Assembly (NCBI GenBank): GCA_034401135.1
Contig: JAWZSP010000001.1
Location: 5,766,001 to 5,830,000, forward strand
Direction of reading: 5' to 3'
Length of the DNA: 64,000 nucleotides
Origin: Volutella citrinella
Taxonomy: Eukaryota; Ascomycota; Sordariomycetes; Hypocreales; Nectriaceae
The notes under the pieces were generated by a model. It was not told the DNA's origin and ran no database searches. It saw only the letters and a list, made by a program, of their open reading frames with translations. The translations under genes and the position numbers were made by a program. How positions within the stretch are numbered: the first letter of the stretch is position 1; every line of letters begins with the position of its first letter. Shown here piece after piece: positions 34,101-42,735 of the stretch.

Positions 34101-37100
34101 TCAATCATCCAAATGTCCTTGCCGTGATGCATGTCGTATGTCGCAATTGTCCAGAAGACGGGTGAGTGTGGCCCCAGAGTAGATCCCACCCATAGCGTCG
34201 GTGTCGCTGCTGGTCTCCAGCAGGAGCCTGACGACTGCCTTGTGCCCATTCCTCGATGCCCAGATGAGCGGCGAGGCGCCAGAGCAGTCCGGTGCCGACG
34301 CGTCGTCCCTTTCGAGCAGTAGCCTCACCGTCGCCTCGTGTCCGTTTCTAGAGGCCCAGATCAGCGGCGAAAAGCCAGCGCAGTGGATATGCTTGACACT
34401 GGCTTGCTGTTCGGAAAACCACTGGACCACTTCTTGATGACGTTTGAGAGATGATCGCGAGCGCTTAATGTGGCTTGAGCTATTCGCAGCGGTGACGGCG
34501 TTTCTGTCGAGCAGCAGCCTCACTATTCCGTCGTACCCATTCCTGGACGCCCATAGCAGAGGCGAATATCCAAATGAATCGAGGAGATTGACGTCGACTC
34601 CACCTTCCACAAGCATTGTGGCGACCTCCTCGTCACCAGCTCGGCAGGCCCGCACGAGGGGAGTGTATCCAGACCGGTCAAAAATGTTTCCGTCAGCACC
34701 CCTGTGCAGGAGAACCTTGACGATTTCGAGATGCCCGGCTTTGTAGGCCCTTGAGAATGGCGTCTCTTGTTCCTCGTCCTGCTCATTGGCATCCATGCCG
34801 GCTCGGAGCATGAGATCCACCAGTGTTGCCCTCCCATTCTCCGCTGCCCAGGACAACGGTGTCCGGCCATCGAAACGAGTCCATCGTCCAGCAGGACCGT
34901 CGAAAATATCCCGGCCGTCCAGATCAGTTGAGGGGACATTAAGAAGTGCAGCCACAGTGGCCGTGTTGGTGTGCTTTAATGCGGTAAATAAAGGTTTTCG
35001 GAGGTCCCTCCCAGCTACGTTGATACGGGCATCGTCTTCGAGCATCACGCGAATTAGCGTCGAGCAGCCTTTGTTAGCGAGCATGTACAGGACAGTGGCA
35101 TCACCAAAGTCAGTCATTGACGAGCCGCCACGGTACTTGAGCAGCAAGGACAACACGGTTGGGCTGAAGTTGGCGAGAAAACCGCCTTGGGGAATCACTG
35201 CAGCAGCTTCGGTGGCGTGGCCAAGGAGGTGGTTCAGTCCGTAGTGCATGAATGGGCTGCCCGAGATGTTCAACACGGAAATATGCGAATTTAGAGACTC
35301 GTGTAGGACGGACGAGGCATAGCGGCTCATATAATGGTAGCAGCACTCTTTGAGCAGATTGTGAAACGAGCTCTGCCAGTCAGCACCCAGATCAGGCCAC
35401 AACTGGTAGATGCCGCCGTCTTTGACAAGGAAGTCCCGCACCGACTCGTGTATGAACTGGACCGTCGGGACGGCCTTTGTGACTTCAGCTAGCCCCTTGG
35501 ACGAGCTGATGACATACCTGCCAAACACCTGGCTGGCATGACAGCCGGTAAGCTTGGGGGCCTCGGAGTCGGCCAGCTCCTTGAGAGAGAGGCCAGACCA
35601 GAGCGCGTAGTAGTACTCGTGCGGCTTGAGCGGCCTATCAGCGCAGAGGATCCAGGCGATGCTCAGCTTGAGGTCTTCCATGTTTTCCTCGTCTCGCGCC
35701 ATGATGGACTTGAAGAGCTTGCCCAGATCGGCCGGTACTTGTTCGAGCTTCCTCTTGAGCGCGAGGCCGCCTCGTCGGTGTTCCTTGTTAAGGATATCAA
35801 CAACAAGTTTGACCCATAGGAAGATACCAGCCGATTTTTCGAGTAGCCTGCATCTCAGCTCCTCGGCCATGCTGGGGTCGTCGATCCGGAGCTTGCTTCT
35901 AATATACCTCGCCAGGTCCTCGTTGTGCCCTGGTTGGTGTTCCAGTGTGAGCCGTATTCCTGGTTGGATGTCAATGCATGGGTAGTGCCGGCTGGAGAAG
36001 CATATCTGGAGCGGTATGCCATTTTCGACTGCGTGTGCCGATATCTCCTCAAAATGCGAGACCATATCGGCAATCTGCTCCTCATCACACTCGTCGAGGG
36101 CATCGACGAAGCACGTCAGCATGCGCTGCTGGCTAATTCTGGAGACGGCGGCGAAGAATAGCTTCTTGAGAATGTGCAAGGGCGGACAAGTGGTCTGACT
36201 CTCGGGGATAAGCTCGGAATCGTCAAGAACGGCCTGCAGATCCGGCATCGCTCTCAGGAGCTGCAGCAAAAGCGACCGGTACATGCCAAATATGGATTGT
36301 TCCAGAGACGTGCCCCGCGCGTTGAAGAAGAAGGACAAGACGTGGGCACCTGGTCGGGTACTGTATTGTCTCCTTGCTCCCCCGTAGAGAAACTTCATAA
36401 TGGTCGACTTGCCCGTACCCGGCTTGCCCCTAATCCACAGGAACCCAGAGTGCTCTGCCCGTTTCGTCAAGTCAATCCAGTCCTTGAACTTTGGTTCGTC
36501 CTGGATCCACTGGCAAGACTTGGAGTGGGTGTCTGTGATGTTTGTCCTGCGGGTGTCCATTTCGTGAAAGCCTAGGGTCTTTAGCAGTTCTTGTCGGCGA
36601 GAATGCGCCGGGTCTGGCGGCGTCTGGTGGGATCGGTCTACGTCCATCGACCGAGGTCGCATACCGGTGTTGGAGCTGCTTCGAGGGCCCTCGTCAACTC
36701 CAGATACTGGCATCACCTCCAGCAGATCCCTCGCGTACGCAGCGGCGGTGGCTGCCGCGTATGGTTGCCACGCCTTGTTCTTGTGCGAGTCAGCGTAGTC
36801 GCAGATGCCGCGTATCGGGAGAGACGCGCGGAGATCCATGACGCCTGCAGCCTCCATCTCGAAGCAGAGAACACCCAGCTGCCTCGCTACTACATCCCTC
36901 GTCTTTCCATCCTTCATGACTTGGTCGCCTGAAGCGATGGCGCCGTAATGGATGACTGGGTCATCTGAAGGCCGCTTCCCGCGTGGCACCAATTTCGACT
37001 GGTCGCAGCCTTCACAGCCGGCTAGTCTTTGCCCTTTTTGGTGGTCGTAGCTTGCTTGGAAGACAAGGTCGGGCATCTCGGGGCGAGCGAACGCAGCGAC

Positions 37101-37703
37101 GCCCTTCAGCTTATCGTGCAGGATAGATATCACCCTCCCCGGCTCGAGGAGTTGCTTGGAGCGGACGGCGGACACGACAGTGCCCAGCAGCGGATGGGGG
37201 ATTGAGTGTGATTCTTTCCGACGCAGTTTGCCATCCGTCTCAATCTTGCCCAAGTCGTACTGCGTCACACTCGTGCCCACGACGACGTCGCCCAGACGAA
37301 CATCTCCATCGCTGGGGACGCCGCCACCGACGCCCACGATGAGGCTCGCCCGGATCGACGGAAAGGTGCGGTTCAAATTGGTCACGACAGCGGCCGCATT
37401 CGCCTTTCCGTACTGTGCAACGGGCAGGCATGCGATGACGACGTTGTGATGCCCGATGCGGCCCAGGACATACGTGTTGGTGTCGTCGGGCGGCTGCGAC
37501 AGGGCATCGTGGACCTCGTCGAGCATGGCTTGGGCCGCGGCCATCTCGATGAAGAGGGCGCATATCCAGGCGATCGTGTAGCTGCCATGGCTCAGAGACT
37601 TTGGATCGGTTGGCTCGTCCGAGGCGTGAATGGCCTTGCGTCGCTTTCGAGGATTGGTCGGGCCTTGTGCGGCATGGTCGTCGCTGAGGCCCGACGAGTC
37701 CAT
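34101..37703 (-). CDS. PNP-NACHT-ankyrin NLR-like protein, 1200 residues
   Basis: Single exon. Residues about 40-330 form a purine-nucleoside-phosphorylase/UDP-phosphorylase-like domain (YTIAWICALFIEMAAAQAML; IVGVGGGVPS; VVVGTSVTQYDLGK; GVLCFEMEAAGVMD; IRGICDYADSHKN). The NACHT NTPase follows with P-loop FLWIRGKPGTGKSTIMKFL (about 425) and Walker B CFVDALDECDEEQ (about 535), plus sensor SSRHYP. FIHESVRDFL is the winged-helix-like region typical of these proteins. About seven ankyrin units cover residues 890-1170 (DGRTPLSWAAENGRATLVDL; SPLIWASRNGHEATVRLLLE). Fungal PNP-NACHT/ANK proteins belong to the NLR-like repertoire linked to allorecognition and immunity; the activity here is inferred. 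The last ankyrin units are nearly identical to each other. It is divergent from the LD-carboxypeptidase-like gene. Confidence 0.92.
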   Translation of the reverse strand: MDSSGLSDDHAAQGPTNPRKRRKAIHASDEPTDPKSLSHGSYTIAWICALFIEMAAAQAMLDEVHDALSQPPDDTNTYVLGRIGHHNVVIACLPVAQYGKANAAAVVTNLNRTFPSIRASLIVGVGGGVPSDGDVRLGDVVVGTSVTQYDLGKIETDGKLRRKESHSIPHPLLGTVVSAVRSKQLLEPGRVISILHDKLKGVAAFARPEMPDLVFQASYDHQKGQRLAGCEGCDQSKLVPRGKRPSDDPVIHYGAIASGDQVMKDGKTRDVVARQLGVLCFEMEAAGVMDLRASLPIRGICDYADSHKNKAWQPYAAATAAAYARDLLEVMPVSGVDEGPRSSSNTGMRPRSMDVDRSHQTPPDPAHSRRQELLKTLGFHEMDTRRTNITDTHSKSCQWIQDEPKFKDWIDLTKRAEHSGFLWIRGKPGTGKSTIMKFLYGGARRQYSTRPGAHVLSFFFNARGTSLEQSIFGMYRSLLLQLLRAMPDLQAVLDDSELIPESQTTCPPLHILKKLFFAAVSRISQQRMLTCFVDALDECDEEQIADMVSHFEEISAHAVENGIPLQICFSSRHYPCIDIQPGIRLTLEHQPGHNEDLARYIRSKLRIDDPSMAEELRCRLLEKSAGIFLWVKLVVDILNKEHRRGGLALKRKLEQVPADLGKLFKSIMARDEENMEDLKLSIAWILCADRPLKPHEYYYALWSGLSLKELADSEAPKLTGCHASQVFGRYVISSSKGLAEVTKAVPTVQFIHESVRDFLVKDGGIYQLWPDLGADWQSSFHNLLKECCYHYMSRYASSVLHESLNSHISVLNISGSPFMHYGLNHLLGHATEAAAVIPQGGFLANFSPTVLSLLLKYRGGSSMTDFGDATVLYMLANKGCSTLIRVMLEDDARINVAGRDLRKPLFTALKHTNTATVAALLNVPSTDLDGRDIFDGPAGRWTRFDGRTPLSWAAENGRATLVDLMLRAGMDANEQDEEQETPFSRAYKAGHLEIVKVLLHRGADGNIFDRSGYTPLVRACRAGDEEVATMLVEGGVDVNLLDSFGYSPLLWASRNGYDGIVRLLLDRNAVTAANSSSHIKRSRSSLKRHQEVVQWFSEQQASVKHIHCAGFSPLIWASRNGHEATVRLLLERDDASAPDCSGASPLIWASRNGHKAVVRLLLETSSDTDAMGGIYSGATLTRLLDNCDIRHASRQGHLDD

Positions 37704-38682
37704 TCACCTCGATGCGCCGTAGCGGGGCTGCAGGCGAAGGGGTGGGCTTTCGTGGCGACTCGATGCGATGTCTTGGGGATCGACTGTATTGCAGAAACCA
37801 TGTCAGAGGAAGAAAAGTCGACGGAAAGCCTGTGGCTGCGATTTCAGTCACACCGCCACCTGCACTGCCGCCGCCCACGCTCCGATTCGAGGCAGGCGCG
37901 AGGGGAGGGACGGCCACGGCGATGCAATTGGTTGCATTTGTAATTTCGAAACCTGCATAATTCAGTGCATTATCTGCTCTAGTGAACAGCAACGTGCAAA
38001 TGTGAAGAACGAGTCGTCGTGTAGATGTACCAGAGCGAGCGCCATCAATGGCGACATCAATCATACAAGTACAAAGGGCCAGTGGAACCTGCAGGAGACA
38101 GTAGAGCTCGAAATCGGTTGGCAATTTAAGGAACCTCGAATTGCACAGTTTCCGGCTGGAGACATTGAGCTGCTGCCTTGGCGCACCATTGTAGGGTAGG
38201 CAATCGCGATATTATTGATACGATATTCTTGAGGTCGGGTATCACGGTCAATGAGCGCCCCGAGTTTAGCTTGAAATGGGGGCTTTCTTGGCAGCCATGT
38301 CCGGGATTAGTTGTCATGTAGCACTTGTATTTGTAGAATCATCAAAGGAACGATGGGCATGTGTACAATTATAGAGTAGGCAATTGCTTGATGGATATTG
38401 ATGCATCACATTCTAAGATACACAATAGGAAGCGGCAACTACACATTAGAGGGAGAATGATTTAATCCAGAGATTGATGTAAACACTACGAATTCCCGAA
38501 ACGTCAACCGACATGTCAGATGATTCACTGAACCATCACTCCACTGCGCCCTTTCTATGACGAAGGAGTGCTTACATAACGTTCGGTCGCTTTAATCTTC
38601 GCACGACACCAGCGAAGCAAAAGATTCATCATCCACTGACGCAATAACCTAGTAAACACCGACCCCGCAGATAACAGTCAAA
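37704..38682. other. Divergent promoter region between the PNP-NACHT-ANK and S66 peptidase genes
   Basis: 979 bp without a supported gene. The longest frame (37768-38199, plus) is cysteine-rich but has no consistent composition and looks non-coding. AT content rises from about 38190 to 38500. Confidence 0.4.
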
Positions 38683-39792
38683 ATGGCTCCAGACCCCATT
38701 ACTCCCAGAGCCTTGCAGCCCGGGGCCACCATCGCCATCGTGTCCCCCTCAGCAAGAATCAACAACGAGTATCGACCCGTCGTCGTGAGAGCTACAAACG
38801 AGCTGACCCGACGGGGCTACAAGGTCCGCGAGATCTACGCAGGCGACGAGGAGACATCCATCCAAGCCTCCATCGCCGATCGCCTCTCAGAGCTGCGCAC
38901 TGCCTTTCTCGACCCAGATATCGACGCAGTCATCTGCGCCATCGGCGGCACCACCTTTACAGAACTGCTGCCCGCACTGGTCGCAGACACCGAGTTGCAC
39001 GCCGCTGTCCGCGAGCATCCGAAGATTGTGGTTGGATACTCCGACATCACCGGCCTCCACTGGTTTCTCCACGCATTCACCGGTCTCCGCACATTCTACG
39101 GACCCTGTATCATCACAGAGCTTGGCGATGTTGGTGCTCCCGACGACGAAAGCTTGCCTCGAGCCTTTACCCTCGCAAACTTGTTCAGAATAATATCGAC
39201 GACTGAGCATGTTGGTCCGATCCCAACGTCTCCCATCTACGCGCCCAGACTTCCCGACTGTGTCTTCAACGACAGAGCCTCTGAGAAGCCGTCAAAAGTT
39301 GTTGCCAATCCCGGGTGGACATGGATCAGGCAAGGGAAGGGCCAGGGCAGGCTGTTTGGCGGCTGTCTGACCGTTGTAGCACGCCTTCAAGGTATCCGCA
39401 GCATTGCGCCCGATTGGCGGGGCCGGATCGTCTTCTTGGAGACTGCCCAAGGTGAAGACCTCGACTCGGGCAACCCACTGGGTCGTGTGAGAGCGGCTGT
39501 AGCGGATCTCATCGCCCAGGGCGTCTTTGAGGAAGCAGCAGGCCTGGTAGTCGGGCGTCCATACGGATATGACTCGGCAAAGATGAGAGAGCAGTACATG
39601 GGCGCCATCAGGGGGCTCTTGTGCGAGGGACGACTGGCCGAGAGAAAGTTTCCCATCTTGTTTGGGGTAGATTTTGGACACACGTCACCCATGGTGACTC
39701 TGCCGATGGACTTGTTGGTTGAGCTGGACTCGGACAAGGGCAGCTTTTCGATACTCGAGCCAGCGTGCTTGCCCTATAGAACCCAGGCATAA
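38683..39792 (+). CDS. LD-carboxypeptidase / microcin C7 immunity (MccF)-like peptidase, S66 family
   Basis: Intronless, 369 residues, starting MAPDPITPRALQPGATIAIV. The S66 catalytic triad can be placed: nucleophile Ser in IVVGYSDITGLHW (about 115), Glu in RIVFLETAQGEDL (about 250), His in FGVDFGHTSPMVTLP (about 330). The class I glutamine amidotransferase-like opening ATIAIVSPSARIN and GRLFGGCLTVVARL are also family marks. In bacteria S66 enzymes cleave murein tetrapeptides (LdcA) or detoxify acylated nucleotide antibiotics (MccF). Fungi lack murein, so a detoxifying amidase role of MccF type is the more natural guess. The absence of introns in an intron-rich neighbourhood and the bacterial family are compatible with an old transfer. 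No signal peptide is seen. Confidence 0.9.
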   Translation: MAPDPITPRALQPGATIAIVSPSARINNEYRPVVVRATNELTRRGYKVREIYAGDEETSIQASIADRLSELRTAFLDPDIDAVICAIGGTTFTELLPALVADTELHAAVREHPKIVVGYSDITGLHWFLHAFTGLRTFYGPCIITELGDVGAPDDESLPRAFTLANLFRIISTTEHVGPIPTSPIYAPRLPDCVFNDRASEKPSKVVANPGWTWIRQGKGQGRLFGGCLTVVARLQGIRSIAPDWRGRIVFLETAQGEDLDSGNPLGRVRAAVADLIAQGVFEEAAGLVVGRPYGYDSAKMREQYMGAIRGLLCEGRLAERKFPILFGVDFGHTSPMVTLPMDLLVELDSDKGSFSILEPACLPYRTQA

Positions 39793-40036
39793 ATGGAAGA
39801 TAGTCAACAAGCCCGTGCAACACACAGCCTGATATATACACAATAGAAACCACTGCAACTTTCACAGTAGATATCATACCCAACATCTCAACCATAGTGT
39901 TAGTCCGTAATAAGTCACAATTAGCATTTAACAGATATAGCAAATAGCAGCCTTCTTGTCCATCAAGGTCTCTGCACCACCAAAGGTTATAGGAAGGTTG
40001 CGATAAATTTCAGAGTTTCCAACCTTTATGGCCGTA
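39793..40036. other. AT-rich spacer after the S66 gene
   Basis: No gene is seen. It leads into a nested inverted repeat and a relic ORF. Confidence 0.35.
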
Positions 40037-40088
40037 GGCGCAAGGACAAAGTTATCCACGCCGGATAACCTAACGCCGGGCTTGCGCC
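40037..40088. repeat. Nested inverted repeat (possible transposon terminus or hairpin)
   Basis: Outer arms GGCGCAAG (40037-40044) and CTTGCGCC (40081-40088) enclose inner arms GTTATCC (40051-40057) and GGATAAC (40063-40069). All arms are perfect, so the stretch can fold as a stem interrupted by internal loops. It lies 134 bp before the ATG of the stop-riddled relic ORF, which suggests an element boundary. Confidence 0.6.
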
Positions 40089-40125
40089 AGCTATATCATA
40101 ATACCTTTCCCCCAGCTTCTCGTCA

Positions 40126-40170
40126 AGCAAGCAGCTAAGCAAGCAACCAAGCCAGCAGCCAAGCAAGCCA
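40126..40170. repeat. Imperfect AAGCAAGCAGC microrepeat
   Basis: Several imperfect copies of (C)AAGCAAGCAGC/CAAGCCAGCAGCC follow each other, and a CA run occurs at 40181-40192. Low-complexity leader of the relic ORF. Confidence 0.5.
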
Positions 40171-40221
40171 ACGCCCGCACACACACACACTCTTCTCCCG
40201 CCTGCCACTAACGACCTCGAG

Positions 40222-40620
40222 ATGCCACTAATCAACGCTCCCTTTATCTCCAAGGGCCTTCTCTTAGAGAAAACGATCAACCTCAAGCTACCAGCTAAAA
40301 GCCCAAACCCACAAGATATCCTAACCAACACACAATCCGATAAGGTGCTAATACTTCTCTTAATATTTAGATATAATTTAATAGGTAAGGAAGTTAGTAT
40401 AGAGGCTAAGGAAAGCATCCACTTCCTATAGATAGGAAATAAAAGCCTGAAGAAGGATATCCTTTCTAGGATCAAGGAGAAGAACAGTGATTAGCTGAAG
40501 AAGCTAGTGGAAGTAGCAGAGAAGCTGCAGAAAAAGGCACGCAACAAGCAGCGATAGGGTGGCAAGCAGAACCAAGGTTCAGCATGGAGGACCCAGGAGA
40601 CATACATACGCCTAGCTTGA
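40222..40620 (+). pseudogene. Relic ORF of a probable mobile element, three in-frame TAG stops
   Basis: From ATG 40222 (MPLINAPFISKGLLLEKTIN) one frame runs to a terminal TGA just before 40620. It is interrupted only by TAG at 40429, 40492 and 40555, exactly 63 nt apart. Each TAG could come from CAG by one C-to-T change, the change expected from repeat-induced point mutation at CpA. Between the stops the frame is Lys/Glu-rich and helical (LKKLVEVAEKLQKKARNKQR). Composition and the nearby inverted repeat suggest the start of a transposon-encoded protein, but I do not recognise the family. The next frame (40584-40793) may be a further fragment. Confidence 0.5.
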
Positions 40621-40799
40621 TAGGGCAATTCAAACCACCAGTCGCCTCATCTGTCAAAATTTCACAATTCGTAGTATCACAATTATGTTCCCTCGTAGAG
40701 GGGAACCCAGGCATAAATACAACCTTACAACGGCTGCTGATACATACGACCATAGCTCTTAGAGAATACGGGGTCCCGTCCGCTCCCCCCTAGTCAAAC

Positions 40800-41449
40800 T
40801 GAGAAGCGGCGAATTAGTACTCAGGTCGGTGACGACTGGGGAATCCTCGCTGTTGTATGTTTTGCCACTCTTTCGTTTTTTTGTCATATTTCAACAAGTA
40901 GTTGAATTAACGTTTGCGGCATACGAAAGTATCGTCTGAAATTGGCCGTTACAAGTAGTCATTGGCATCGAATAGGGCCAGGTGCTGCGTCAGCAACGGC
41001 GTCTCCATCCGGGATTTCAACCATAATGAAACGTCAAATACGAGCGCGACATTTAATATTTTAATAGCCCAGAAATAATAAAAACTGAAGTAATGAAAGC
41101 TGAAGCCAGAGCCATGAAATAAAGGCCAAGGGCTAGCTGGTGGGCTACCTCTCCCCCGCAACCTTCCCCGACTTCTCCAGAAACACGACCCGCATCAGAC
41201 ACCAACCCCAGACTTCCCCAGGCGGATTTCCCAGACGTCTCCAGACACAGCCATCGGCATTGATGATTCCGAGACTTGTCCAATCATTAGCGGACCATCA
41301 AATGCTCTAGATCTAGAGAGCGTTGCAGCGTGACGTCGTCTCGGGGAGATTTCCGATGGTACCCCACCACATAAGAACGCCGCCGGAACTCTAGCCCGCA
41401 TACTTGGCCATCCTCCTTCATCAACACATGTCAGATTGAAATATTCACA
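40800..41449. other. Upstream region of the phytanoyl-CoA dioxygenase-like gene
   Basis: AT-rich between 40860 and 41100; no gene is supported. Confidence 0.35.
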
Positions 41450-42634
41450 ATGGTCTCTAAAGTTCTGAACCAAGACGAAACTCGCCTCTTCTCCCCGACC
41501 GCTGCGCCGTCTCTCGACACCTTCAAAGCGCTTTGTTCGCAACAAGCATCACCAGCGCAGTACCCGCTGGCAACAACCATTGAGAAGAATGTCCCCATCT
41601 ATGAGCTCGCAGCTTTCTCTTCTTTGACTCAAGACCAGAAGACCTCGCTGCAGGACGAATGGTACCGTGTCCTCCAGAGCGGCCCCGGGGTGTTCGTTGT
41701 CAGTGGACTATACCGCAACACCGAAGTCATTGACAAGGCAACGTCTACGTTCATGAAGATCATTGAGGAAGAGAAGAAAACTGCAAAGACCCATGGCGAC
41801 CACTTTGCTGGCGCTGGGAAGAACGATCGCATCTGGAACTCGTTCAGCAAGCATGGCATCGCAGACCCGGCTTCGTTTCTGCAATACTACGCAAACCCAT
41901 ACCTCGGGTTGATCTCTTCCGCTTGGCTCTGTCCCGGCTATAGAATCACTGCCCAGGTCAACAATGTCCGCCCTGGCGCGGGGCCACAGGTCTCGCATCG
42001 AGACTACCACCTCGGCTTTATGACTGCTGAGAACTGCTCTCAAGTGCCACGAGCCATGCAAGTCGCCAGCCAGTACCTCACCCTCCAGGGCGCCGTCGCT
42101 CACGTCGACGTGCCCCTTGAAAGCGGCCCAACGCGTTTGTTGCCGTTCAGCCAGGCGTTCCCCGCCGGCTACATGGCGTACCGGCGACCCGAGTTCAACG
42201 ACTTCTTCCTCGACAACTACATTGCGCTACCCCTGAACAAGGGCGACGGCATCTTCTTCAACCCGGCGCTGTTCCACGCCGCGGGGGAGAACAAGTCTGC
42301 GGACATTAACCGCATGGCCAACCTGCTGCAGATTAGCAGCCCGTTTGGGAAGCCCATGGAGGCCATTGACGCGCTGCCTCTAGTTGAGAGCTGTTGGGCC
42401 GGCATGTTAGAGCTCTATGCCAAGGACGGCCTGAGCGAGGAGGTCAAGTCCATCGTGGCTGCGATTGGGGAGGGGTATGCCTTTCCGACGAATCTCGACA
42501 GCAACCCGCCACGGTCGGACAATATGGCTCCCGAGTCGGAGCAGGATGTCATCTTGCAGAGTCTTTCTGCTGGGCATGATACGGAGCAGGCATTGGCTGC
42601 GTTTCGGCAGTTTCGACAACGATCCAAGGCGTAG
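41450..42634 (+). CDS. Phytanoyl-CoA dioxygenase (PhyH)-like Fe(II)/2-oxoglutarate oxygenase
   Basis: Intronless, 394 residues. The start ATG 41450 follows a TTCACA context. The iron-binding facial triad can be proposed as His and Asp in VSHRDYHLGFM (H-x-D, about 184) and the distal His in NPALFHAAGENKSADINRM (about 280), whose nearby Arg would bind 2-oxoglutarate. LTLQGAVAHVDVPLESGPTRLLPFSQ is the usual PhyH core with the 'SGPT' turn. Members hydroxylate diverse lipophilic or secondary-metabolite substrates. No peroxisomal targeting signal is present (the C-terminus is RSKA). It ends 101 bp from the converging GH43 stop codon. Confidence 0.86.
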   Translation: MVSKVLNQDETRLFSPTAAPSLDTFKALCSQQASPAQYPLATTIEKNVPIYELAAFSSLTQDQKTSLQDEWYRVLQSGPGVFVVSGLYRNTEVIDKATSTFMKIIEEEKKTAKTHGDHFAGAGKNDRIWNSFSKHGIADPASFLQYYANPYLGLISSAWLCPGYRITAQVNNVRPGAGPQVSHRDYHLGFMTAENCSQVPRAMQVASQYLTLQGAVAHVDVPLESGPTRLLPFSQAFPAGYMAYRRPEFNDFFLDNYIALPLNKGDGIFFNPALFHAAGENKSADINRMANLLQISSPFGKPMEAIDALPLVESCWAGMLELYAKDGLSEEVKSIVAAIGEGYAFPTNLDSNPPRSDNMAPESEQDVILQSLSAGHDTEQALAAFRQFRQRSKA

Positions 42635-42735
42635 TGCCATGAGTGTTTCTACAACAGAGTATTTCATCAAGCAGCTGGGGTCAAGACAGACAAGCAAAGT
42701 ACCAAGTTAAGAGGTGCGTCAATATTACATTAGGC

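Noticed and set aside
37768..38199. 143-codon cysteine-rich plus-strand ORF between divergent genes
   Set aside because: No signal peptide, no regular Cys spacing, and it crosses an AT-rich promoter; insufficient support.
40026..40475. 149-codon minus-strand ORF with hydrophobic stretches
   Set aside because: Antisense to the Lys/Glu-rich relic ORF; the hydrophobicity comes from its reverse complement.
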